Shown: piece after piece, positions 48,554-59,305 of the stretch
Layout: each line of letters starts with the position of its first letter
Position numbering within the stretch: position 1 is the first letter of the stretch
Origin: Gorsachius magnificus
Taxonomy: Eukaryota; Chordata; Aves; Pelecaniformes; Ardeidae
Assembly (NCBI GenBank): GCA_034008185.1
Contig: CM067108.1
Location: forward strand, 186,001-250,000
DNA length: 64,000 nucleotides
Reading direction: 5' to 3'
The notes under the pieces: model-generated
The model's input: only the letters and a program-made list of their open reading frames with translations
What the model was told of the DNA's origin: nothing
Databases searched by the model: none
Made by a program: the position numbers and the translations under genes

Positions 48554-48639
48554 GCTCCGGGCGGGAGCCTCCGCGCCAGGCCCCGGCGCTGCCGAGGTGG
48601 GCTGGGCACCGGCTGCGAGGGGCACACGGCGGGGTCACG

Positions 48640-49520
48640 CCCGGCACGGCACCGCGCACCGTGACACGGCACACCGTGACACGGCACGACGCACGGCACA
48701 GCCTGTGCACGGCGCTGCGGCACGCTGGCGGCCGGCACACGTGACACGGCATGGCTCGGTGTGGCACGCCACCCGTGACACGGCACGGCTCGGTGTGGCA
48801 CAGCACACCGTGACATGGCACTGCATGGCACGGCTCACGTGACACGGCATGGCTCGGTGTGGCACAGCACACCGTGACTGGCACGGCACGCACACCGTGA
48901 CACGGCATGGCTCGGGTGGCACCGCACACCATGACATGGCACTGCATGGCACGGCTCGGTGCAGCATGGCACGGCACACCGTGACATGGCATGGCATGGC
49001 ATGGCATGGCTCGGTGTGGCACGGCTTAGTGCAGCCTGGCACGGTGCAAGGGAAGCACAGCACAGCATGGCACAGCACACCATGGCACGCCCGGCACACC
49101 ATGGCCTGGCATGGCACAGCCTGGCACGCCATGGCATGGCACGGCACAGTACGGCACAGCCAGGTATGGCAGAGCCCAGTTGCGGACGGCACGCAGAGCC
49201 TGGCACGGCCTGGCACACCCATGGCACACCCCGTAGCACAGCCAGGCAGCGAGACAGCACAGCTGCACCCCAATGCACACCATGGCATGGCACGGCCCAG
49301 TACGGCACAGATGGGTACGGCAGAGCCCGGCACAGCCTGGTACGGCATGGCCTGGCACGGCGCGGTGTGGCACAGTGCGGCATGGCACGGCGTGGCACAC
49401 CATGGCACGGCACAGCCTGGCACACCACGGCACGGTGTGGCACAGCACGGCACAGCGCACGGCAACGGGGCATAGCACGACCCAACGCGGCACGGCCCAA
49501 CGCACCGCGGCGCGGCACGG
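48640..49520. repeat. GGCACGGCATGG / CACCGTGACAC repeat upstream of CRX
   Basis: About 45 degenerate units of 15-22 bp built from GGCACAGCACACCGTGACAT and GGCATGGCTCGGTGT. It starts about 90 bp upstream of the CRX start codon. Confidence 0.88.
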
Positions 49521-49619
49521 GGGGGGACGGGTGCAGGATTGGTGCCACCCCCACCCCCCCCAATCCTACCTGTGCGCCCCGCGGTCCCCGGGCTCCGGGC
49601 GGGATGTGAGGGGGCTGCG

Positions 49620-50545
49620 CTGTGGGGACAGAGGGACACGGTTGGCACCGGGGGGGACGGGGACGGCGTGGGGACCCCCCCGTGGGGACAGGGACCCACA
49701 GCAGGTGGGGATGTCACCCCCGTCGCTGGTGGCCCCGGCCCCTGGCTGGGGGTGGCTGCTCCAAAGCCGGTCACCCTGTCCCCGAGGCGGTGGCTCATCC
49801 CCACGCTGGGGTCACGCTGTCCCCAAACTGGGGACAAAGCCTGGCCCTGGCATGGGGACCCAGTCCCAGCCTTTGTCCCCAAGCCCGGAGCGGTCAGCCA
49901 GGGCCGGTCCCTCCGCCCCCCACAGCTGGGGACAGAGCCGGTGGCTTGTCCCCGAGCCAAGGAAGGTCACCCCAGCGCCCAGATGCCATCGCCGAGGCAG
50001 GGGACGGAGCCAGCGGCTTGTCTCCAAGCCAGGGGATGTCACCCTGCGGCTGGAACCCGTCCCCAAGCCATGGACAGGTCGTGGCTTGTCCTTGAGCCAA
50101 GGAGGCCACCACGACGCTGGCCACCGTCCCCCAGCCACGAGATAGACCTTTCCCCAAGCTGGGGATCCCCATGGGGCTGGTGACCATGTCGCCACGCCAA
50201 GGGACGGAGCTGGTGGCTCGTCCCCAAGCCAGGTGACATCTCCCCACAGCTGGTGGCCATGTCCCCACACCAAGGGATGGAGCTGGTGGCTCGTCCCACC
50301 AAGCCTGGGTGGCCATTCCCCACACAGGGGGACCGCCGCATGGACATGTCCCCACAGGGGCCACCCCACACCAAGGGATGGAGCTGGTGGCTCGTCCCCA
50401 AGCCGGGTGACATCTCCCCACGGCCGGTGGCCATGTCCCCACACCAAGGGATGGAGCTGGTGGCTCGTCCCCAAGCGGGTGCATTCCCCACGCCAGTGGC
50501 CGATGGTGTCCCCCACCCCAAAGGCCACCCCGAGACGTCCCCCCC
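49620..50545. repeat. About 73-bp GTCCCCAAGCC minisatellite
   Basis: Best copies (50200-50480) read AAGGGATGGAGCTGGTGGCT + CGTCCCCAAGCCAGGTGACA + TCTCCCCAC...TGGTGGCCATG; the left half is more degenerate. Confidence 0.88.
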
Positions 50546-51995
50546 CACCCTGCGAGCCGGTGCCTACCTGCGGTGGTGACGGTGGCAGTGGCGGTGGCAG
50601 TGGCAGCGGGGAAGGCGTCCCCGCGGCGGGGGGAGATTTAAGTAGGGCCCGGCGTGATGCCACCCCCCACCCCCCCCCAGCACTCCAGGGGGGTTTTGGG
50701 GTGCACTCAGCCAGGGGACCCCTGCCCCGTTAACGAGGGGACGAGGAAACGCTTTTAATTAATGCCCTGATGGGGGGGAGGAGAGGCAGGACAGGAGTGT
50801 GTGTCCCCCCCTCAGGCCCTCGTTAATAAGGAACCCCGTAACTTTGGGGGTGCAGAGGGGGGGCGCCTGGGTCCTTGCCCCTGGGGGTCCCGGACCCCTG
50901 GGTGCCCACCCTGAGAAGGGGGGACGACACAAAATGTGCCCCCCCCCCCCCCTCCCCTTTTCCCCCACCCCCCCTTTCCGTGGGGCCTGGAGCTAATCCC
51001 AGGGCCAGCTGCCACGTCTGAGCCTTGGGGACGGACGGACAGAGAGACAGCGGGGCGCTGGGGACGCGGGGACCCCCAACTGGGGGTCAGCCCTTTTGGG
51101 GAGGGGAGGGGGGGACAACCAGGAACAACCCCCTGGGTGCAGCCCCCCCGCCCCAGACACCAGTACAGCCCTGCAGCGGAGCGGGATCCCCCCCAAATCC
51201 CGCAGGATTCCCCCAAATCCTACAGGAACCCCCCCAAACCCTACAGGACACCCCCCCCCCCCCCAAACCCTACAGTGTGTGTGTGTGTGTGTGTGTCCCC
51301 CAAAATCTCGACGGGGCCCCCCGCCGCCGAGCAGCTGGGAGGAGAGTGTGGAAATCGGGGCTGATTAGTTTGTTTTTCAGACGCGGGGATTTGGGGCTGA
51401 TTAACCCTAATCCCCGCGCCCGGGGGGGTGGGGGGGGGATTGGGGGGGTGCCGGGGGGGGGGGGGGGGCTGGGCAGGCACCTCCCGCGCTCAGCGGGGAG
51501 CACCGGGGGCCACCCCAGCCCCCCCAAACCACCCCATGGCCCCGCAGGGGGGGGGTCCCAGCCCCGAACGGTGAATTTGAATCGCGGGGTGAGGCTGACA
51601 CCCCTAATTAAGCCCTGACAAATTGGGGGGGGGGGGGGAGCCAAACGCAGCCGCTCGTTACCCTCGTTACCGGTAATTGGGCTGGTTTGGGGTCCCCTCT
51701 GCCCCTCCCGGGCCGCAGGGGCGCTGCCGTTCCCTTGGCTCCGCCGCCTGCTCTGCTCTCCCCGTTTCGGAGCGGCGCTCAGGTGTGCGCCCGCTCCTGT
51801 GACATCACAGTATAGTAATTATAGCGCGGCGTGTAACGAGCTGGCCTAACGAGCCGCACCTCTGTACGAAGCTGCGCGACATCAGAGGGGGCTGCGCTGG
51901 CCAACGGGATGTCTGTGTCACGCTAAGATGTGTCTGGTGTAGGAAATTAGGCCTGGAATAGACGAAATTGTATCGGTATCTATAGGCAGTGTCGT
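50546..51995. other. CRX upstream region, no coding gene recognised
   Basis: Contains C-run/CCTACAGGA repeats (51180-51275), a (GT)n run (51273-51295), a G-run stretch (51420-51470), a homeodomain K50 core TAATCC at 51408-51413 and a possible CpG promoter around 51690-51830. Confidence 0.45.
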
Positions 51996-51997
51996 AT

Positions 51998-52560
51998 AAA
52001 ACTGTACCTATAGATACATAAACCTGTATTTATATACAAATATACCTATATTTATATATAATATATGCCTATATTAATCGAGAACTATACGTATATTCAT
52101 ATGAAAATATATCTATAGTCATATAAAACTATATTAATCTAAACGTACCTTAGTTATAAAACTATAATCTAAACTATACCATGTCATATAAAAACTATAT
52201 TTATATAAAACTACACCTATATTTATTAAAAACGACGGCTATAGGTTAAAAACTGACCCCTATAGATTAAAACCTGCCCCTATATTTATATAAAACTACA
52301 CTTATACAAATTAAAACCAACACCTATAGATTAAAACTGACCCCTATAGATTAAAAACTACCCCTATATTTATATAAAACTACACTTGTACTGATTAAAA
52401 CTGACCCCTATAAAAACGACCCCATATTTATATAAAACTACACCTATACTGATTAAAACTGACCCCTACAGATTAAAAACGACCCCTATAGATTAAAACC
52501 TGCCCCTATATTTATACAAAACTACTCTTGCACCAATTAAAACCGGCACCCGTGTTAAAA
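51998..52560. repeat. AT-rich tandem repeat (CCCCTATAGATTAAAA type)
   Basis: Units of about 22-60 bp made of ACCCCTATAGATTAAAACTG and CCCTATATTTATATAAAACT. It is strikingly AT-rich inside a GC-rich window. Confidence 0.9.
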
Positions 52561-52888
52561 GCGACGCCTCTATCTATGCAAACCACCCCCCCACCCCCCC
52601 CATTAAAACCACGCCCGTTTTATATTTTATCTCCAGGCAAAATCGCGCCCGGTACGGCTACGGAGCCAACGATGGTCGAAGCCCGCCCCGCGTTTATAGA
52701 AATAAATGAGAAATGATCAAATCGAGGGTGGCTGCGGAAAACCGCGCTTGGCCCACGCCCGCCTACGGCCACGTGAAATAAAGAAATATTTATTGAATAG
52801 CTCGATCAAAACGCCCCCAGGATTAAAATCATTTTGGGGGGGCGGGGAGGGAGGGCACCCCGGCCTCGGGTGCCCGCCCTGCCCCGTG

Positions 52889-52910
52889 GCTCCCTAATCC
52901 CGATTAGGGT
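52889..52910. promoter_or_regulatory. Inverted pair of K50 homeodomain cores
   Basis: CTAATCCCGATTAG at 52894-52907 places TAATCC opposite GATTA, a paired-type homeodomain half-site arrangement. Function is inferred only. Confidence 0.3.
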
Positions 52911-53209
52911 GGCTCAAGGGCGGGGGGGGGGGGGGGGGGCGCTAAATTTAACGCCGGGGTGTCAGGAGCAATCACGTCAGCACCCCGGGGTAATCCGGCC
53001 CCGCGGAGAGGGGACCCCCACCCCCCCACATACCCCCCCCCCCCCACCCCAGGACCCCAAATCGCAGCTCCCCTCCGCACCGCCAAGGTTTGGGGTACGG
53101 GAGGGGGGATTTCGCTATAATAAAGAGAAAAAAAAAAGCGGAGGTGGGCGGGGCCGGGATTAATTAGGAAGGAAACGAGGGCGGATACGGTCAACACTGA
53201 CGGGTTTTC

Positions 53210-53215
53210 TTTATT
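53210..53215 (-). terminator. Histone H3.3 poly(A) signal
   Basis: AATAAA on the minus strand, about 570 bp downstream of the H3.3 stop codon; a 3' UTR of this size is normal for replication-independent H3.3 genes, which are polyadenylated. Confidence 0.65.
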
Positions 53216-53783
53216 CCGTTGCCACCGCGGGGTGGAGAAACGTGGACGGTACAAAGCTGGAACGCACGAAGGGGAGAGGAGACCCGGGGCGACCGCAGCC
53301 CCCCCCCACCCCACCCCGGGGCGCAGGAGCAGGAATCGGAGCCGTCCCCACCCCAGGGGGGGGGTTGCAAGAAGGTGAAGCCCCCAAAGCTCCTCTTTCC
53401 GCCCCCAAAAATACACGAGGTTTGTTTAGAAAACCAGGGATTTCAAAAAACTGTCCCCACCCCTCACACAATTCTTTGTATTTTTTTTTTTTTTTTTTTT
53501 TTGCAGCTCGAAGAGGGGGAGGAAAAGAAAAGTGTACAAAAAGGAGAGGGGGTGGGGTGGGGGGGGGGAAATAATCCCAAAAAGTCTCATAAACCCCTCG
53601 GAAGTCGTGTGTTGTTTTTGCCTGGACGTCGTGAACAGAGTCGGCTCTCGCGACGTGTGCCAGCACGGGCGTAGGAGAAACCCACCCCCCCACACACACC
53701 CCAGCCCAAAAGCTTTCCCACCCCACCTCCCCACCCCACCAATCCCACCCCCGAGTCTCTCCTACCGCCCGGCGCCGGGCGCC

Positions 53784-54723
<940 letters not shown>

Positions 54724-55480
54724 CTGCCGAAGGGGGAGAAGGCTGGGGTCGGCTCCAGGGTCGGGGAGCGAAGGGCGAGAGCGGCCGTTAACGGCCGAGG
54801 GGCGGGGAAGGGCGGCCGGCTGCCCGCGCTGGGCCTCAGCCCGCTTCTACGAGGGGGTTGCCCCCCCCCCCGCCCCTCCCCGGCCTCGGGGGGGGCACCG
54901 GGCTGAGGGGGAGCCGCCGGAGCAGCGGATCCGCCGCCGGGCCGAGCCCCCATGGCCTCACCGCTCCGCGCTGGGGGAGAAGCCCCCGCCCCCCTCAGGG
55001 CCCTCGGACTACAGCTCCCAGAAGCCTCCGCGCCGCGTCACGTGCCCCGCCGTGCCCCGCCCGATTGGCTGCCGGCGCCCAGCCAATGGCCTCGCACGCT
55101 GGCAGCAGCGGAGAGGTGCCGCCCAATCTCCCCCCACCACCACCTAGACGGACGCGCCTCTCGGCCATCCCTTCCCAGCCTCGCAGCCAATCAGCGCCGC
55201 CCCTTCCCCCCCCCCACCCCGCTTCGCTCCGCTCCCCCCACCCCCGGGCCGCCGTTACCGGGCACCGACCCCGCCGCTACCTGCGTGCCCGGCTGGCGGC
55301 GGCGCTGGAGCCTTTGGGGGGGGGGGGGGGAAATCCCGCGGTGACGCTGCTGCTGCTCCCCTCCCTTCCCGCCTTTCCCGGCAGAAAATGGCGGGCTCCC
55401 GGTGGAGGCTCGTTACCCGTCATGCACCGCGGCGGCGGGCGGGCGGCTGAGGTGAGGCGGGCGGCCGCCATCTTGTGACC
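54724..55480 (-). promoter_or_regulatory. CpG-island promoter region of H3.3
   Basis: GC-rich, with inverted and direct CCAAT boxes (GATTGGCT at about 55059, GCCAATGG at about 55081, GCCAATCA at about 55187). A minus-strand donor CACGCAG|GTAGCG near 55280 would end a non-coding first exon. Confidence 0.6.
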
Positions 55481-56255
55481 CGCCGCGGGGCGGCTTCGGT
55501 GCCCGCCGTCCCCCCCCCCCCCGGGCCCGGTTTCCACCTCGGTGCCAGCCCTCGGTTAACCCCAGCCCAATTTTTTTTTTTTTTTTTTTTTTTTTTTGTG
55601 CCCCACCGCCGCGTTTTCTCCACTCCCCGCTGAGCAGCCTCGGGGAGGCCGAGTGAGGCGAGGGGGGGAGAGCATCACCCCCCTCAGAGCCCGGCGGGAG
55701 CCGTTCCAGGCCTTGGTTCCCCTAAACACACCTTCAGGTAGCGCTTTATTGTTTCACACAGCTCGGTTTAGCACCGGCAACCCTCACCCTGGCAAATGGT
55801 GGGAAGGAGAAGCTTTTAATCCTCTTTTTAATCCACCTGCCAGCGCCGGTTGTTAACTCCTTTCTCCGGAGAGAAGCCTGGCGCAAGGTCTCGCCTCACA
55901 CGTGCCCGCAGGCGCTCGGTACCATGTTTGGGGGGGGGGGTGTGGTGGTAAAAAATAAAAACAAACAAGTTGAGGGGGATAAACCGCCTGGCTCCTCGCT
56001 GTAGTCACCAGAGGGCACGCGTCCGCTGCCTGAACGCAAAGGTCGCAGGGAGAGATCCGCCGCTTGATTTTTTAATAGTTTTTTTTTTTAAGGGCTAAAC
56101 GAGGGGGATCGAGTTTGTTAAGTCACCCGGAGAAGGTTGAGGTGGGAGCCTTCGGCCTCACCCCAAGGGCGCTGCTTGGCAAAAAACACCCACGCCAAAC
56201 CACAAACCAACAAATAAAATAAAAAAACCCAACCCAGCCGGGCTCAACTTTTCCA
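55481..56255. other. Intergenic between H3.3 promoter and SELENOW 3' end
   Basis: No coding homology. A poly-T run at 55570-55597 and small A/T tracts. A divergent transcript from the CpG island is possible but not supported. Confidence 0.45.
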
Positions 56256-56259
56256 CAAC

Positions 56260-56265
56260 TTTATT
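56260..56265 (-). terminator. SELENOW: SELENOW candidate poly(A) signal
   Basis: AATAAA on the minus strand, downstream of the candidate SECIS and in the right orientation for SELENOW. Confidence 0.5.
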
Positions 56266-56574
56266 CCAGAAAAGGCCACCGAGCCAGAAGTTACAGAAGG
56301 CCACTGGAACGGCAGGGTGGGAATTTGGGGGCCGGCCAGTGAAAAGAATTCAATTGCCAGGGGATTTTCTGACTGATTTTCCCTGTTTTTCAACCCGGCA
56401 GGCTCGGCGGGAGCTTTCGGAATTGGCGAGGGAGGACAAAACAACCAAAGAACCAAAAAAACGCTTGACCCGGCTGCAAATAAGAGCGTCAGTGGAGGCG
56501 GTTAGTGCAGAGGGAAAGGAGCAGGGGGGGAGGCGAAGCTCGACGCTGCCCCGCCGCCCTGGCGCCGGCATTCT

Positions 56575-56635
56575 GCGCGGTGTCTGGAAACGGCCCGGTG
56601 TCGGCGGACGTTTCGGCGGTTCCCGTCATGGAGCG
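56575..56635 (-). promoter_or_regulatory. SELENOW: Candidate SECIS element in SELENOW 3' UTR
   Basis: On the minus strand the core ATGA (56629-56626) is followed 12 bases later by AA in an apical loop (GAAAC, 56614-56610) and then by AGAC (56585-56582), satisfying ATGA..AA..GA. Helix II pairs GGGAAC with GTTTCC and GCC with GGC around one C/C mismatch. The apical loop has a GTC-CGCC-GAC ministem (form II). Beyond a three-base internal loop, CGCG pairs with CGCG as helix I. Folded by hand only. Confidence 0.6.
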
Positions 56636-56754
56636 CTCGGCCAAAGCGAGGGAGGCGGACGCGGGTGGAGCTGCGGGGAGGGAAAAAATACGGGGGGGGG
56701 GGGGTTGGAGGAGGTGGCCCGGTACTGGCATCGTGCCATCGGCATGGCCGCCGA

Positions 56755-57125
56755 TGGCCGGTACCGATGGCCAAGACCAATGCCCAGTGCCAACAGCCGG
56801 TGCCGACACCCGGTACCAACACCTGGTGCCAATGCCCGGTACTGACACCCAGTACTCATGCCCGGTACCGATGCCCAGTGCTGACGGCCGGTGCCAATGC
56901 CCAGTGCTGACACCCGGTACCGATGGCCGGTGCCAATGCCCGGTGCTGACACCCCCGTGCGACACCCGGTACCGAGGCCGGTGCCAATGCCCGGTGCTGA
57001 CACCCGGTACCGATGGCCGGTGCCAATGCCCAGTGCTGACACCCGGTACCGATGGCCGGTGCCGATGCCCGGTGCTGACACCCGGTACGATGGCCGGTGC
57101 CCCTGGCCCGGCCGGTGCCGATGGC
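56755..57125. repeat. 39-bp GGTACC minisatellite in SELENOW 3' region
   Basis: Units of CCCGGTACCGATGGCCGGTG + CCAATGCCCGGTGCTGACA, themselves built from three 13-bp subunits; about 9 copies. Confidence 0.92.
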
Positions 57126-57136
57126 CGGTACCTTCG

Positions 57137-57195
57137 TTAGGGGGGTTTTGGGGCCTTTTGGAGCTTGGCATCCTATCGACGAACCCATCACCGTT
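57137..57195 (-). CDS. SELENOW: SELENOW last coding exon (frame broken, tail divergent)
   Basis: Acceptor CCCCCAG|AACGGT; NGDGFVD is conserved. A base is missing at 57174/57173. Past it the next frame reads DAKLQ as expected, but then diverges to a short proline/lysine tail and TAA (57139-57137) instead of the family's VAAI..AL ending. Confidence 0.7.
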
Positions 57196-58125
57196 CTGGG
57201 GGGGAAAAGGTTCCGGGCCCCGGGGGGGGGGGCGCCCCGGTATCGGGGATGGGGGGGGAGGGTGGGTGGGGGGGGGAGGCTGGGAGGGGGGGACCCCCGG
57301 TACCGGGGTTGGGGGGAGGGGGGGGACCCCCGGTACCGGGGATGGGGATGGGGGGACACCCCGGTACGTGGGGATGGGGAGGGGAGACGCCCCGGTACCA
57401 GGGATGGGGATGGGGAGGGGGAGACGCCCCGGTACCGGGGATGGGGGGACGCCCCGGTACCCGGGGATGGGGAGGGGGGATGCCCCGGTACCAGGGATGG
57501 GGATGGGGAGGGGGGGACGCCCCGGTACCGGGGATGGGGATGGGGAGACGGGGAGGGGGGACGAGATGGGGAGGGGGGACGAGATGGGGAGGGGGGACGC
57601 CCCAGTACCAGAGACGGGGAGGGGGACGAGACAGGGAGGGGGGACGCCCCGGTACCAGAGAGGGGAGGGGGGGATGCCCCTGTACCAGGGACGGGGAGGG
57701 GGGGACGCCCCGGTACCGGGGATGGGGAGGGGGGGACACGTTGGGGGGGTCACCCACCTTCTTGGAGTGGACCAGGCGTCCGCCCACCGTCACTTCAAAC
57801 CATCCTGTCACCTCCTGCGTCCCCTGGCCGCTCTGTGGGGACAGGCAGGAGTTGGGGGGGGTCACCGCAGCCCCCCCCTCCCTGAGCCCCATGTCCCCCC
57901 CAATTCCCCCCCCCCCCCCACTCACCACCTCCAGCACACCCGGGAAGCGGCGCTCCAGCTCCTGCTTGAGCTGCCGGTACTGAAAGCGAGGGGGGGGGGT
58001 GTCACCCTGTGCCCACCCGGGGGGGGCACCCCATGCCCACTCGGGGGGGGGTCACCCCCCGGTGCAGCCCCGCATGGCGGGGGACAGGGCAAGGGCTCAC
58101 CTTGGGCTTGTAGCCTCAGGCTCCA
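57137..58125 (-). CDS. SELENOW: SELENOW, selenoprotein W, first exon missing
   Basis: Small thioredoxin-fold redox selenoprotein with a CxxU motif. Minus-strand exons: 58125-58101 (final T of Cys, then Gly-Ala-Sec(TGA)-Gly-Tyr-Lys-Pro-Lys), 57979-57926 (YRQLKQELERRFPGVLEV), 57832-57758 (SGQGTQEVTGWFEVTVGG, RLVHSKK) and 57195-57137 (NGDGFVD...). All junctions have good splice sites and matching phases. The exon with the start codon and the first Cys base pair should lie in or beyond the adjacent minisatellite/gap. The glutathione-binding Cys of mammals (ICGEG) is Ser here (VSGQG). The last exon loses frame one codon after FVD. Confidence 0.88.
57220..57745. repeat. GACGCCCCGGTACCGGGGAT minisatellite in SELENOW intron
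   Basis: About 16 units of 28-40 bp: GGGGATGGGGA(TGGGGA)GGGG + GGACGCCCCGGTACC. It shares the GGTACC word with the array at 56755-57125. Confidence 0.92.
57758..57832 (-). CDS. SELENOW: SELENOW exon GTQEVTGWFEVTVGG
   Basis: Twenty-five codons, phase 0; acceptor CCCCACAG, donor AAG|GTGGGT. Confidence 0.92.
57926..57979 (-). CDS. SELENOW: SELENOW exon YRQLKQELERRFPG
   Basis: Eighteen codons, phase 0; acceptor GCTTTCAG, donor GTG|GTGAGT. Confidence 0.9.
58101..58125 (-). CDS. SELENOW: SELENOW exon with UGA selenocysteine codon
   Basis: Acceptor CCCCCAG, donor AAG|GTGAGC. In-frame TGA at 58118-58116 lies in GGA GCC TGA GGC TAC AAG, the selenocysteine position of CGAUGYK. Confidence 0.88.
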
Positions 58126-58144
58126 CTGGGGGGGGGGGCAGGTG

Positions 58145-58588
58145 GTCAGTGTGGGGGGGTGCCTGCACAGGGACCCCCTCCCTGGGGACAGGGACCCCCT
58201 CCCTGGGGACAGGGACACCCCCCGCCCCCCCCCCCTTCTGGGCACAGGGCCCCCCTTCCTGGGGACAGTGCCCCCCCCCCCCCCCGGTGACTGGGACACC
58301 ACCCCCCCCCCTTCCCGGTGACAGTGACCCTTTCCCGGGCACAGGGACCCCCGGTGACAGGGACCCCCCCCCCCTTTCCCCGGGCACAGGGACCCCCCGG
58401 TGACAGGGACCCCCCCTTCCCGGGCACAGGGACCCCCCGGTGACAGTGGACCCCCCCTTCCCGGGCACAGGGACCCCCCCGGTGACAGGGACCCCCCCTT
58501 CCCGGGCACAGGGACCCCCCCGGTGACAGGGACCCCCCCTTCCCGGGCACAGCCCCCCCCCCGGTGACAGGGACCCCCCCTTACGCGG
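58145..58588. repeat. CCGGTGACAGGGACCCCCCC minisatellite at contig end
   Basis: About 14 units of roughly 25-40 bp (TTCCCGGGCACAGGGACCCC + CCCGGTGACAGGGAC), running into the second gap where SELENOW exon 1 is expected. Confidence 0.92.
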
Positions 58589-59088
58589 NNNNNNNNNNNN
58601 NNNNNNNNNNNNNNNNNNNNNNNNNNNNNNNNNNNNNNNNNNNNNNNNNNNNNNNNNNNNNNNNNNNNNNNNNNNNNNNNNNNNNNNNNNNNNNNNNNNN
58701 NNNNNNNNNNNNNNNNNNNNNNNNNNNNNNNNNNNNNNNNNNNNNNNNNNNNNNNNNNNNNNNNNNNNNNNNNNNNNNNNNNNNNNNNNNNNNNNNNNNN
58801 NNNNNNNNNNNNNNNNNNNNNNNNNNNNNNNNNNNNNNNNNNNNNNNNNNNNNNNNNNNNNNNNNNNNNNNNNNNNNNNNNNNNNNNNNNNNNNNNNNNN
58901 NNNNNNNNNNNNNNNNNNNNNNNNNNNNNNNNNNNNNNNNNNNNNNNNNNNNNNNNNNNNNNNNNNNNNNNNNNNNNNNNNNNNNNNNNNNNNNNNNNNN
59001 NNNNNNNNNNNNNNNNNNNNNNNNNNNNNNNNNNNNNNNNNNNNNNNNNNNNNNNNNNNNNNNNNNNNNNNNNNNNNNNNNNNNNNNN
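58589..59088. other. Assembly gap, exactly 500 N
   Basis: Fixed-size N run separating the SELENOW contig from the CYP2 contig; true size unknown. Confidence 0.98.
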
Positions 59089-59207
59089 GGGGCCATGGGG
59101 TTACCTGGGGACCCCCCGGGGGGGGTGGTGACACCAAGGGTAGTTGTTTTAATTTGGGGGTCCATCACCCTCCCCGGCGTGACCCAAACTTTTGGCCCCT
59201 GGCCCTA

Positions 59208-59305
59208 TTCCTCGTCGTCGTAAGCGAAGCGCTCGCCGAAAAGGATGCGGCAGATGGCGTTGCCCACGGCCGCGCTCAGCAGCGTGGCGGGATCGTAGGG
59301 CTGCC
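59208..59305 (-). CDS. CYP2 exon 4, partial
   Basis: Acceptor TCACGCAG|GGCAGC, phase 1 match. Reads to FAYDDEE then TAG and into repeat-type sequence (GGGCCAAAAGTTTGGG) instead of the rest of exon 4. A normal CYP2 exon 4 is about 160 nt. Confidence 0.75.

Noticed and set aside
48635..49960. A 441-codon minus-strand ORF of Cys/Ala/Val repeats
   Set aside because: Translation of the GGCACGGCATGG repeat; composition only.
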